Assembly (NCBI RefSeq): GCF_017744445.1
Contig: NZ_JAGIBH010000005.1
Coordinates: 186,001-250,000 of the forward strand
Reading direction: 5' to 3'
Origin: Caulobacter sp.
GTDB lineage: Bacteria; Pseudomonadota; Alphaproteobacteria; Caulobacterales; Caulobacteraceae
Length of the DNA stretch: 64,000 nucleotides
A model generated the notes under the pieces. The model was not told the origin of the DNA, ran no database searches, and saw nothing but the letters and a program-made list of their open reading frames with translations. Made by a program: the position numbers and the translations under genes. Shown here piece after piece: positions 1 through 8,170 of the stretch. How positions within the stretch are numbered: position 1 is the stretch's first letter; the number at the start of each line of letters is the position of its first letter.

Positions 1-27
1 GAAAGCTTCCAGCAGCTCGTCTGTCAT
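1..27 (-). CDS. 5' end of a further chemotaxis gene, possibly cheA (partial)
   Basis: Only the first nine codons (MTDELLEAF) lie inside the window. The ATG overlaps the cheR stop codon as ATGA, so the gene is translationally coupled to the chemotaxis operon. A histidine kinase CheA is the component still missing from the operon and many CheA proteins begin with a short acidic lead into the Hpt domain, so CheA is the best guess. This is inference from context; nine residues cannot identify a family. Confidence 0.4.
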
Positions 28-863
28 GCCGCCCGTCCCGGCCGTTGATAGACGATAGCGTCGTTGAAGCGGCGCGTCGCGAACCGCTCGCTGATCCGGT
101 TCATGGACTCCGTGTGCCCCAGGCACAGATAGCCGCCGGGCGCGAGCCGGTCATAGAGGTTGTTGGCCGCCGTCAGTCGCGAGGCGTCATCGAAATAGAT
201 CAGCACGTTGCGGCAGAAGATGACGTCAAACGCGCCCTGATTGGCCAGGCTGGGTCCATCCACCAGGTTCGCCTGGTTGAAGGTCACCGACTCCCGAAGG
301 TCATCGATCAGCTGCCAGTGACGGCGTTTCGCCGGCTCGAAATAGCTCTGCCGCACCCCCTCAGGCAGCCGCGCCACGGCCCGTTCGCCGTAGAGACCTG
401 TCCGCGCATCGTCCAGCGCCCGGGTGTCGATGTCCGAGCCGACGATCTCGACATTGTAGGCATCGACCATGCGCCAGTTCTCGAGCAGCCAGATCGCGAT
501 CGAATAGGCTTCCTCGCCGGTCGAACACGGCGCCGACCAGATGCGGATCTTGTCGCCCGGCCGACGCGTGGAGGCCAGGTCCGGCAGCAGGTCGCGGCTG
601 AGGCACGCCAACTGGTGCTCCTCGCGATAGAAGTAGGTCTCGTTGACAGTGAAGGCGTTGACCAAAGCCTCGCGTTCACGATCATCCGACCGCAGCACCC
701 CGAAATAGACCGGGAAGTTCGGGCAACCGGTGGCGGACATCCGATCAGCGACCCTGCGATCGATGTAGTAGCGCTTGGACTGACCAAAACGCATGCCGGT
801 GTGACGGTACAGAAAGTCCGTAAGCCGTTCGAGCTCATCGGCGCTGAGGACAGGCTCGCTCAT
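24..863 (-). CDS. cheR: Chemotaxis protein methyltransferase CheR
   Basis: SAM-dependent enzyme that methylates glutamates on chemoreceptor signalling helices, in the cytoplasm. The 279-residue protein has the usual CheR layout: a helical N-terminal domain (about 1-70), the VNETYFYR segment (73-80), the SAM loop PCSTGEEAYS (112-121) and the DVIFCRNVLIYF strand/helix (213-224). There is no C-terminal TPR extension or VxR-type tether. Its ATG overlaps the cheB stop as ATGA and its own stop overlaps the next gene, so it is the fourth cistron of a tightly packed operon. It pairs with CheB for adaptation of the receptor encoded at the operon head. Confidence 0.95.
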   Translation of the reverse strand: MSEPVLSADELERLTDFLYRHTGMRFGQSKRYYIDRRVADRMSATGCPNFPVYFGVLRSDDREREALVNAFTVNETYFYREEHQLACLSRDLLPDLASTRRPGDKIRIWSAPCSTGEEAYSIAIWLLENWRMVDAYNVEIVGSDIDTRALDDARTGLYGERAVARLPEGVRQSYFEPAKRRHWQLIDDLRESVTFNQANLVDGPSLANQGAFDVIFCRNVLIYFDDASRLTAANNLYDRLAPGGYLCLGHTESMNRISERFATRRFNDAIVYQRPGRAA

Positions 864-1930
864 GGTCCAATGACTCTGACAAGCCGAGCAGCGATATCCT
901 CGACATCCTCGACGAAGTCCGCGCCGTCCGCGCGGACCAGCTCGCCCGGCATGCCCCAGACGACGGCGCTGTCCTCGGACTCGGCGATGGTCCGACCGCC
1001 CGCGCTCCGCAAAGCCGCCATCGCGGCGGCGCCGTCATTGCCCATGCCGGTCATCAGGATCCCGACCAGGCGCTCGGCCGACACATGGTCCATGGCGCTG
1101 GTCACCAGCCTGTCGACACTGGGATGCCAGCGATGCTTCGCGCTGGACGGGGCCGGCAGGGCGGTCAAGCCGTCGGGCCTGCGGCTCAGGATCATGTCGG
1201 CGTCGCCGCGGGCTATATAGATCTGCCCAGGCTCCAGCAGCGTTGGCGCGGCGACCTCGGTCACAGGCAGCGCACATAGCCGGTCCAATCGCGCTGCCAG
1301 CGACCGGGTGAAGGCCGCCGGCATGTGCTGGGCGACCAGCACGGGCCATGCGAAATCCTCCGGCAACGCCGCCAGCACGATATCCAGCGCCGGCGGCCCG
1401 CCAGTCGAGGTCCCGACGATCACGAGCCCGGGCAGCTCGCCCGTCTCTTCGAACACGCCCGCGCGCCGCCGAGGGGACCGCTTCGGCGGCGCGCCCTGCC
1501 CCGCGCGCAGGCGCTCCACTAGGCGATGCGATCGCCGGACCTTGGCCTTGGAGGCTTCGCGCACGGCGTCGACCATGATCGGCGCGAATTCGTCGACGGC
1601 TAGAGACACGGCCCCGTCCGGCTTCGGCACGAAATCGACCGCGCCCAGCTCCAGGGCGCTCAGGGTGGTCTCGGCGCCTTCGGTGGTCAGGGACGAGACC
1701 ATCACCACCGGGCAAGGCCGCTCCAGCATGATCCGGTTCAGGGTCTCCAGACCGTCCATGCGCGGCATCTGGACGTCCAGCGTGACGACATCGGGCGCGA
1801 AGCTGCGCAGCTGATCCAGCGCGTCGAGGCCGTCCTTGGCGGTGGCCACCTCGAAGTCTTCCGCGCGCAGGATATCGCCTAGCACGCGGCGCATTAGCGC
1901 GGAATCGTCGACGACCAGAACCTTTGTCAC
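860..1930 (-). CDS. cheB: Chemotaxis response regulator protein-glutamate methylesterase CheB
   Basis: Removes methyl groups from receptor glutamates (and may deamidate glutamines) when phosphorylated by CheA. The N-terminal receiver has the acidic pair near residue 8-9 and the phospho-acceptor Asp52 in LDVQMPRMDG. A basic linker (about 130-160) leads to the esterase domain with catalytic Ser175 in GTSTGGP, His202 in AQHMP and Asp299 in GMGNDG, matching the known Ser-His-Asp triad. The start is GTG, overlapping the stop of the triple-CheW gene as GTGA. At 356 residues it is normal length for the family. Confidence 0.96.
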   Translation of the reverse strand: MTKVLVVDDSALMRRVLGDILRAEDFEVATAKDGLDALDQLRSFAPDVVTLDVQMPRMDGLETLNRIMLERPCPVVMVSSLTTEGAETTLSALELGAVDFVPKPDGAVSLAVDEFAPIMVDAVREASKAKVRRSHRLVERLRAGQGAPPKRSPRRRAGVFEETGELPGLVIVGTSTGGPPALDIVLAALPEDFAWPVLVAQHMPAAFTRSLAARLDRLCALPVTEVAAPTLLEPGQIYIARGDADMILSRRPDGLTALPAPSSAKHRWHPSVDRLVTSAMDHVSAERLVGILMTGMGNDGAAAMAALRSAGGRTIAESEDSAVVWGMPGELVRADGADFVEDVEDIAARLVRVIGP

Positions 1931-3348
1931 GAGGCCGTCGCGGTCAGGTCGCGCAGGAGGTCGGCTTCGGCGCGGTCCAGCAGCGCCTTGGGATCGATCA
2001 GCAGGATGACCTCACCATCACGCTCGACGGCACGGTCGAACACCTGGCCGGCAGGATCGGCGAAGTCGGGCGCGGGCAGCAGTTCGCTGGCGTCGACCTC
2101 CAGGATGCTGGCCACGGCGTCGACCGCGAAACCGGCCTGCAGCCCGCCCAGGGTGACGACCACGATGCGCCCTGCCCCGCCGCCCTGGCCCTCGACCGAG
2201 AACCGTTGGCGCTGATCGATCACCGGCACGACCCGGCCGCGCAGGTTCATCACGCCTTGGACGTAGGCCGGGGCCTTGGGCAGCCGAGTCAGGGTCTCGG
2301 GCCGGCGCACCACCTCGTCCACCGACGCCACCGGTAGGCCATAGCGCTCGTCGCCCAGCTGGACGACCACGAACCGTTCGCGCTGGACGGCTTGCTGAGT
2401 GTCGGCCACGGTCGGCTCCTCGGGTCCTTGGACATCCGCCAGCAGCGACGCCACACGCTGGTCGGCCAGCACCTTTTCCGGCGACAGCACCGCCACGACG
2501 CCCTTGCCATCCGGCATCCGCAGCACGGACTCGATCCGCGCCTCACCGGCGCCGCGATTGAAGAGACTGGGAGCCGGTCCCAGACGATCCTCCGGCACGC
2601 GCAGGACGGCGCTGATCCGATCGACGATCAGGCCCAAGGCGTGCCCGCCAATGTGGATGATGACCAGCCGCTCGCCGCCTTGAGGTGCGTCGTCCGACAG
2701 ACCCAACAAGATGCGCGCCGAAAGGATCGGCAGCACGCGATCTCGCTGTTGAGCGACGCCCCGCAAGACGTCTTCGGTCTTCGGCAGCGCGGCGATTTTG
2801 CTAGGAACAGCCGACACCTCGGACACCACTTCCAGAGGCAGGGCATAGGCCTGGCCCGCCAGGTCGAAGCCGAGATAGGCCCGCTCCACCACGCGCTGCG
2901 TCTCGTCGGCGACCGGACCAGCGCCTGAAGCGGCCGAGGAACGCATCCCGCCCCGGAACGCCGCGAATTGCGCGGTCAGCGCCGCGTCCAGATCGATCCA
3001 GCGCGCACCGTCGGCGTCGTCGAGCAGAAGCTGGCCGTCAACCGGTTCGACCTCGGCCGACACGGCCTTCAGCGCCTCGACGCCGTCGACCGCCAGCCCG
3101 ATCGGCGGTTCGCGTTGCAGGATGACGACACGATCGGCCGCCCGGGCCTCGCGCCCCAGCAGGCTGTTGAGCGAGACCACCGGCACCACCTGGCCTCGCA
3201 GGTGGGTGACCCCCAGCAAGCTGGGCGGTCCATGCGGCATACGCGTGACCTTGGGGGCTCGGATGACCTCGGCGACAGCCGAGGCGGCCATGGCTACCTT
3301 GGCCTCCCCCGCCCAGACCGTCAGCCGCTGGCGCGACGACGCGGACAT
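1927..3348 (-). CDS. Triple-domain CheW scaffold protein
   Basis: A 473-residue protein composed of three consecutive CheW domains (about 3-130, 150-300 and 325-465) and nothing else. CheW couples receptors to CheA in chemosensory arrays. Domain 3 has a good consensus (YVQGVMNLRGRVVPVID), domain 1 is close (LLGVTHLRGQVVPVV), and domain 2 is degenerate in the same loop (LRGVAQQRDRVLPIL), losing the conserved NLRG. A normal CheW is about 150-170 residues with one domain. The gene lies 2 bp behind the receptor gene and overlaps cheB, so it is the dedicated coupler of this cluster. Whether all three domains bind CheA or receptor cannot be judged from the sequence. Confidence 0.9.
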   Translation of the reverse strand: MSASSRQRLTVWAGEAKVAMAASAVAEVIRAPKVTRMPHGPPSLLGVTHLRGQVVPVVSLNSLLGREARAADRVVILQREPPIGLAVDGVEALKAVSAEVEPVDGQLLLDDADGARWIDLDAALTAQFAAFRGGMRSSAASGAGPVADETQRVVERAYLGFDLAGQAYALPLEVVSEVSAVPSKIAALPKTEDVLRGVAQQRDRVLPILSARILLGLSDDAPQGGERLVIIHIGGHALGLIVDRISAVLRVPEDRLGPAPSLFNRGAGEARIESVLRMPDGKGVVAVLSPEKVLADQRVASLLADVQGPEEPTVADTQQAVQRERFVVVQLGDERYGLPVASVDEVVRRPETLTRLPKAPAYVQGVMNLRGRVVPVIDQRQRFSVEGQGGGAGRIVVVTLGGLQAGFAVDAVASILEVDASELLPAPDFADPAGQVFDRAVERDGEVILLIDPKALLDRAEADLLRDLTATAS

Positions 3349-3350
3349 CC

Positions 3351-5270
3351 TCAGGCCTTGCCGGCCTGGAGCTCGCCGGCCAGCAGCGCGATCTCCTCGA
3401 TCGCCGCCGCCAGGTCCTCAGCGCCCCGCGACTGCTCGCGCGCGGCCGTCGCCGCCTGCGCCGCCGCCACGCCCGCCTGCTCGGCCGCCGCCGCGATCTG
3501 GTTCACGCCCGCCAGGACCTGAGAGCTGGCTACCAGGATGGTTTCCGCCCCCTGGGTGATCTCGTCCGCGCCGGCGCGCAGGACCACCGTGTCGTCGGCG
3601 ATGACGCCCAGGCGCTCCTCGATCGTGCGGTTGCGGTCCAGCTCCAGCTCGGCCGAAGCCAGGGTCTGGTCGACCTCACGGCGCACCTTGCCCAGCTGTA
3701 CGCCGATCGCGGCGACCAGTTCCTTGACCATATCGGCGTTGGCGGCGGCATCGCGGGCCAGGGTCCGGATATCAGTAGACACCAAAGCAAAACCTCGCCC
3801 GACGTCCCCGGCGCGTGCGGCCTCGACCGCCCCGCTCGTGGCCAGCATCGTGGTCTGCACCGCGATCAGGGCCAGCCCGTCGACCAGCTTGCCGATCGCG
3901 CCGATCTCGCTGTCCAGCGTCTCGATCAGGTCGAGCACGAGTTGGTTGGACTCCGCCGCAGACGATACGCCCGAGACCAGACCGCCGACGACGACCCGGC
4001 TTTCCTCCAGCAACGATTGCATCGCGCCCAGTCGCCGGGCATTGGCGACACCCATCCCAGCGGAGATCCGCGCGGCCTTCTCGATCTGCGCCATGGCCGC
4101 GCCGGCCTCCTGGGTCGCGGCGGCCTGGACCTGGGCGCCCCGGCTGATCTGCTCGATCGCCACCAGGATCTCGCCAGCCGCTCCAGCCATCTCCTGAATT
4201 GCAGCAGACAGCTCCTCTGCGGCGGCCGAGGTTTCATGCGCGGCGTCTTCGACGACCTCCCCGCCCGCCAGCGTCTCGACCATGTCAGCCAAGGCTTCGG
4301 CAGCGATCTGGCTTTGGTCCAGGGATTGGCTCTGTTGTTGTACGGAGCGTTGCGCCTCTGCCGCCGCGGCGGCCTGCTCCTCGGCCGCACTGGAAATGTT
4401 CTCGGCCCCGCGCCGGGCCTCGTTCGCCGCACCGACGGCCTCGACGGCGGCGATCAGCACGGCCTGGCTGTCGTCGCTCAATCGGATCATCTCCGCCCGG
4501 ATGGCTTCCAGCGTGGTGGTGATGCGCGCGCCAGACGCAGCCTCGACCTCGGCCACCGCCGCGGCGGCGCGCAGACGCTCGCCGATCCCGCGCACGCCTT
4601 CGGCGACCCGGTCGGCCGCGGCCCTGATGTCCAGCGAGCGCTTCTCGGCCGTCTCGGCCAGGGCGCGAACCTCGTCGGCGACCACCGCGAAGCCACGACC
4701 ATCGTCGCCCGCACGCGCCGCCTCGATCGCCGCGTTGAGCGCCAGCAGGTTGGTCTGGTCGGCGAGGTCGGCGACGATGGCGGTGATCTCGCCGATCCTT
4801 GCGGCGTGGCGCTCCAGCGCCGCCACGGTCTCGACGCTGCCCAGCTGGCGGCGGGCGTTGGTCAACACGGCCTTGACCGACGCCGCAACGGCCGCGCCGG
4901 ACTCGGTCAGCAATACCTGCAACGCCTCGGAACGCTGGCGTGAAACCTCGGCCCGCTCACGGGCGATGCCGAAGGACGCGGTCATGGTGGTCATGGCCGC
5001 CAGGGATTCGTGGGCCGCGCCGGCGGCCTCGTCCGCGCCGCTGGAAATCTGCTCGAGCGCCCGGCGCAATTCCTCGACCGCACCGGCCGCCTCAGTTACC
5101 CCGCTGGAAAGCTCCAGGGTCGCCGCGCCGATGCGCTCGGCCGCGCTCTCCCGGCGCGAGCCGGCGCGACGAACGACGGCGCGCTTGGTTGGCGTAGGGG
5201 CCGGGGCCTCGACGATCGCCTTCCGACTCTTCGCCCGCCCCGCGAGCGTCGTCGTCTTCACCAGCGCCAT
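3351..5270 (-). CDS. Soluble chemoreceptor with two tandem MCP signalling hairpins
   Basis: A 639-residue helical protein with no transmembrane segment, HAMP, PAS or other sensor domain. After a basic, proline-rich N-terminus (1-45) there are two MCP signalling hairpins. The first has a canonical tip at about 165-207 ([17 protein letters not shown] then [15 protein letters not shown]). The second tip at about 468-505 is recognisable but altered ([17 protein letters not shown] then [15 protein letters not shown]). Alanine/glutamate-rich helices flank both. The ATG at 5270 is preferred over an upstream in-frame start because a GGTGGGGG ribosome site lies just before it. It heads the operon with CheW, CheB and CheR. 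The signal sensed is unknown; a cytoplasmic cue or partner protein is inferred. Confidence 0.88.
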   Translation of the reverse strand: MALVKTTTLAGRAKSRKAIVEAPAPTPTKRAVVRRAGSRRESAAERIGAATLELSSGVTEAAGAVEELRRALEQISSGADEAAGAAHESLAAMTTMTASFGIARERAEVSRQRSEALQVLLTESGAAVAASVKAVLTNARRQLGSVETVAALERHAARIGEITAIVADLADQTNLLALNAAIEAARAGDDGRGFAVVADEVRALAETAEKRSLDIRAAADRVAEGVRGIGERLRAAAAVAEVEAASGARITTTLEAIRAEMIRLSDDSQAVLIAAVEAVGAANEARRGAENISSAAEEQAAAAAEAQRSVQQQSQSLDQSQIAAEALADMVETLAGGEVVEDAAHETSAAAEELSAAIQEMAGAAGEILVAIEQISRGAQVQAAATQEAGAAMAQIEKAARISAGMGVANARRLGAMQSLLEESRVVVGGLVSGVSSAAESNQLVLDLIETLDSEIGAIGKLVDGLALIAVQTTMLATSGAVEAARAGDVGRGFALVSTDIRTLARDAAANADMVKELVAAIGVQLGKVRREVDQTLASAELELDRNRTIEERLGVIADDTVVLRAGADEITQGAETILVASSQVLAGVNQIAAAAEQAGVAAAQAATAAREQSRGAEDLAAAIEEIALLAGELQAGKA

Positions 5271-5484
5271 GCGCACACCCCCACCGTACTCGCCCCGAGC
5301 CACGCCCGAGAAAGACGCAGCATAGTCCGCCCGCATGGCCCAAGGCCATCGGCGATCAGGGCTTAACGGTGAAGCTCGCGTCCGGTTGCAAAGTACAACA
5401 GCCGATATCGCGTTTTCAGATCACGCCCCGGATCAGGCTCAACATCCAGGCGACCTCGCGGATTCCAATCACACACGAAAACGT

Positions 5485-5510
5485 GGAACCAAGTCGCCAT
5501 TTCAAGCGCT
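5485..5510 (+). promoter_or_regulatory. Weak candidate EcfG-type promoter
   Basis: GGAAC (5485-5489), 17 bp, then CGCT (5507-5510), one mismatch from the GGAAC-N16/17-CGTT pattern of general-stress sigma factors. It lies about 40 bp before the small gene at 5551. On its own this is weak; it is listed because better matches occur nearby. Confidence 0.25.
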
Positions 5511-5550
5511 GGCGTCAAAAATCGCGGCCGTACAACAGGCGGAACTCCAC

Positions 5551-5814
5551 ATGAATCGGCCGGCGGCGCTCCAGGACATTGACGAGACCAATGCGCTGCT
5601 TGGCCAACTCCGCGCCTTGGGCGCGAGGATCCAATCCGGTCAGGCCAGTCACCAGGAGCTCGCGACTTGGGAAGCCTTGCGCGAGACCGCGTTGGGCGCT
5701 GGAGCGATGCTCTACCGTCAGCAGATTCTGATACCGCGCCAGGCCGCGGCGGACCTGATCCGCGCTGCGCTAGCCGTCGCCCTGGATCAAGCGCGATCGC
5801 GAGAGGATGCGTAG
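5551..5814 (+). CDS. Hypothetical protein, 87 residues
   Basis: A small mostly helical soluble protein, no signal peptide or membrane segment, family not recognised. The reading frame is open upstream, but the ATG at 5551 is chosen because codon use becomes typical there and the protein then starts cleanly (MNRPAALQDIDETN). It stands alone on the plus strand between the leftward chemotaxis and stress genes. The 280-bp gap before it (5271-5550) holds a possible weak EcfG-type promoter and otherwise nothing recognisable. A role in general stress response is possible from position only. Confidence 0.6.
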   Translation: MNRPAALQDIDETNALLGQLRALGARIQSGQASHQELATWEALRETALGAGAMLYRQQILIPRQAAADLIRAALAVALDQARSREDA

Positions 5815-5832
5815 AAACCTGGAATAGGCGCC

Positions 5833-6018
5833 TCAAGATCCTTGAACGTGCTCGGGTTTGCCCTTGCGCTTGGTATGGGCGAACTCTTCCAGCTGCTTCT
5901 CGCTCATCGACAGCATAGACTTCGAGGCGCCCTTGAGCTTGCTCTTGGGCGTTTCGCCACGCTTGGCCGACAGGGCGGCGCCGGCGGCTTTCTGTTGGGC
6001 GGCGGATTTGGCGGGCAT
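5833..6018 (-). CDS. DUF3008 family small basic protein
   Basis: A 61-residue Lys/Ala/Ser-rich protein beginning MPAKSAAQQKAAGAALSAKR, the pattern of the DUF3008 family found across alphaproteobacteria and often in general-stress regulons. Function is unknown; the lysine-rich, KGKPEHV-ending chain suggests an unstructured or nucleic-acid-binding protein (inference). It starts about 70 bp after the stop of the TIGR02588 gene in the same direction, with a GAGGAG ribosome site, so it may be the last gene of the TIGR02587-TIGR02588 transcript. The ORF is convergent with, and 18 bp from, the hypothetical gene at 5551. Confidence 0.85.
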   Translation of the reverse strand: MPAKSAAQQKAAGAALSAKRGETPKSKLKGASKSMLSMSEKQLEEFAHTKRKGKPEHVQGS

Positions 6019-6086
6019 GGTCGTCTCCTCGCAATGACGCTTCTCCTAGAACGCGCCTTGGATCCGCGAGTGGCATTGCCAGCGCC

Positions 6087-6524
6087 TTATGATGCGTCCG
6101 CGAAGCCCGTCGCACGCAGTTTGAGCGCTGCGAGACGCGGGTCGTCCTCGAAGATCAGGCCACCCGAGGCGGTGGATTGCTCGGGGATATAGTCGATGGT
6201 GACGCTGGCGGCTTCCTTCGAGGTCTGCCCTTCGATCTGAACCTGGGCGGCCGGCGCGCCGCCGTGATTGATGGCCTCGATCTCGGCGACATAGCCGTGG
6301 GCGGTCGGGGTCACACGCTTGAGGCGCACCTCGATCGCGGGCGGCCCCTTGACGCCGAACATGGCGTCCCAGGCCGTGAGGCCGATGGCCGTGCTGGCCA
6401 GGACCAAGCCGACCCCGGCAGCAACCCATTCCAAAGGCGGAATGTCGTTGACCGGAGCACGTTTGGGCGCCGGCTTTCGCGGGGCGGCGTTCGAGGTTCC
6501 TCGGCTGGCGCGTGCTCTGGCCAT
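6087..6524 (-). CDS. TIGR02588 family membrane-anchored protein
   Basis: 145 residues: a basic, Ala/Pro-rich cytoplasmic N-terminus (1-30), one membrane helix (about 32-55, WVAAGVGLVLASTAIGLTAW) and a periplasmic beta-rich domain. This matches the uncharacterised TIGR02588 family, which is almost always next to TIGR02587, as here. Its ATG overlaps the TIGR02587 stop as ATGA, so the two proteins are co-translated and probably form a complex in the inner membrane. Function is unknown. The consensus EcfG-type promoter upstream of the pair implies induction in the general stress response. Confidence 0.85.
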   Translation of the reverse strand: MARARASRGTSNAAPRKPAPKRAPVNDIPPLEWVAAGVGLVLASTAIGLTAWDAMFGVKGPPAIEVRLKRVTPTAHGYVAEIEAINHGGAPAAQVQIEGQTSKEAASVTIDYIPEQSTASGGLIFEDDPRLAALKLRATGFADAS

Positions 6525-7339
6525 CAGACCACCAGCCGCGCGGTCGCCGCGCCGATGGCGGCGGGAAAGCCCAGGACGATGGTCATGGTAGCGATCTCGT
6601 GGACGGCCACGCCGTCGGTGCGTCCGAAAGTCCAGAGCAGATAGAGGCTCATCAACAGCGCTACGCCATAGCCGGGCGCGGTGAAGGCCACGAAGGTGCG
6701 CGAAAAGCCCCCCGCCTCGCGCCGCCGTGTCTCGCCCGGAAAGCCCAGCTGATAGACGAACAGATGGAGCAAACCGATTGAGGCGGCCATCAACAGCAAG
6801 GTGGCGAGCGGCCCCATCTGATAGGCGATCAGGATCATCTCCTCGGTCGGCGCGACGTTGAAGGCCAGGAAGGCCGCGCCCACCGCCATCAGGAAAAGCT
6901 CGCCCAGCGCGCCGGCCTCCGCCTTCTCGCGCTCGCCGGGTCCGCGTTCGCCCAGCTGCTTGCCGGCCAGGAGCGCCCCGACCGCGGCGGGCACGGCGCA
7001 CAGCGAGACCTTTCCGATGGCGCTTTGCGTGCCGATCTCGTCGGCGCGCAGCACGCCGAAGATCGACAGCAAGACGGCCGACAGCAGGAAGCCGACGCCG
7101 AAGGCCGCCAGGGCGTCCAGCACCTCGTCCTTCAGGCGAAAAGTCGGCTCGAAGCCGGCGTAGTAGGACAATCCGATCAACATGGGCAGGGTCAGCAGCA
7201 GGAACACCAGCAGCCGCCAGCGCTCCACCGCCATGCCCAGCGACCACATCTCCATGGTCATCAGCAGCGGAAAGGAAAACAGCAGCGCGCCGCCAAAGGC
7301 GCGGCTCAAGGCACGACCATAGCCGGCGTTTCCGTCCAA
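6524..7339 (-). CDS. TIGR02587 family integral membrane protein
   Basis: A polytopic inner-membrane protein with about seven hydrophobic helices, of the uncharacterised TIGR02587 family. I place the start at a TTG (7339), giving 271 residues (LDGNAGYGRALSRAFGGAL...), because a TAGGAGA ribosome site sits 6 bp before it and a sigma-EcfG promoter ends only 28 bp upstream. A longer in-frame TTG at 7369 would begin almost on the promoter -10 element and is unlikely. It forms a two-gene unit with TIGR02588. No catalytic motif is visible. Confidence 0.85.
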   Translation of the reverse strand: MDGNAGYGRALSRAFGGALLFSFPLLMTMEMWSLGMAVERWRLLVFLLLTLPMLIGLSYYAGFEPTFRLKDEVLDALAAFGVGFLLSAVLLSIFGVLRADEIGTQSAIGKVSLCAVPAAVGALLAGKQLGERGPGEREKAEAGALGELFLMAVGAAFLAFNVAPTEEMILIAYQMGPLATLLLMAASIGLLHLFVYQLGFPGETRRREAGGFSRTFVAFTAPGYGVALLMSLYLLWTFGRTDGVAVHEIATMTIVLGFPAAIGAATARLVV

Positions 7340-7367
7340 GGCGCGTCTCCTACCCGTTCGGCACGCC

Positions 7368-7393
7368 AACGGTCAGGCTTGGGCGCGGGTTCC
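7368..7393 (-). promoter_or_regulatory. Consensus EcfG (general stress sigma) promoter
   Basis: On the minus strand, GGAAC (7393-7389), 17 bp, CGTT (7371-7368). This is an exact match to the GGAAC-N16/17-CGTT signature of alphaproteobacterial EcfG/SigT promoters. Transcription would start near 7361 and yield a leader of about 20 nt carrying the ribosome site for the TIGR02587 gene. Confidence 0.75.
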
Positions 7394-7447
7394 GGGAACA
7401 CTGCTGTCGTCCGAGAATTTGGAAGAGGCGCATAGCCGGGGAGCCTC

Positions 7448-8170
7448 ATGTCCATCGCCGATCGTGTCTGGTCGCCCTATTGCGGCGCGGGTCCCGTCCC
7501 AGCGGAGCTGTGGGCGCGCTGGAACTTCGAGCCCGTCGGGCTGGCGACGCTGGTCGCTCTTGCCGTCCTTCTCCTGAAAAGCTCCGAGAACCGGTTGCTC
7601 GCACTGGCGGCCATGGCGGTGCTGGTGATGATCTTCGTCTCTCCGTTATGCGCCTTGAGTTCCGCGCTGTTTGCCGCGCGCACGGTGCATCACGTGCTGC
7701 TGGTCGCGGCCGCCGCGCCGCTGATCGCCTGGGCCCTGCCCCACCCGGCGCGCGCGCCTCGCCTGGCCGCCTGGACCAGCGCCTTTGTCATCGCGTTCTG
7801 GTTCTGGCATGCCCCCGCCGCCTACGGCTCGGCGATGGCGAATGACGGGGTCTATGCGCTGATGCAGCTCAGCCTGCTGATCACCGCGACCGCCGCCTGG
7901 CGAGCCGTGAGGATTTCAAGACCGACCGGCGCGGTTTGCGCCTTACTGGCGACCACGGTGCTGATGGGCCTCTTGGGCGCGATCCTGACCTTCGCCCCTC
8001 GCGCGCTCTACGCGCCCCACGACCTCACGACCGCGGCCTGGGGGCTGACGCCGCTGGAGGACCAGCAGATCGCGGGCCTGATCATGTGGATCCCGGCGGC
8101 GGGTATCTATCTGGCCTCCGCGCTGTCGATCCTGGCCGGGGTGTTGCGACCTCGTCTGGCGGCCGCATGA
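7448..8170 (+). CDS. ctaG: Cytochrome c oxidase assembly factor, caa3-type CtaG
   Basis: A 240-residue protein with about seven transmembrane helices of the caa3_CtaG family, implicated in copper delivery and maturation of heme-copper oxidases. Family features seen are the ARTVHHVLL helix (about residues 78-86), the RP-type short loops and FWFWHAPAAY in a central helix (about 117-126). The N-terminus reads MSIADRVWSPYCGAGPVP, a conserved periplasmic lead-in. It overlaps the b561 gene by 4 bp (ATGA) and lies in the same direction as the oxidase genes 2 kb downstream, separated by a leftward cytochrome gene. Confidence 0.9.
   Translation: MSIADRVWSPYCGAGPVPAELWARWNFEPVGLATLVALAVLLLKSSENRLLALAAMAVLVMIFVSPLCALSSALFAARTVHHVLLVAAAAPLIAWALPHPARAPRLAAWTSAFVIAFWFWHAPAAYGSAMANDGVYALMQLSLLITATAAWRAVRISRPTGAVCALLATTVLMGLLGAILTFAPRALYAPHDLTTAAWGLTPLEDQQIAGLIMWIPAAGIYLASALSILAGVLRPRLAAA

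Noticed and set aside
7395-7420. Rightward EcfG-like element for ctaG
   Set aside because: GGAAC is present at 7395-7399, but the -10 position reads AATT/ATTT rather than CGTT.
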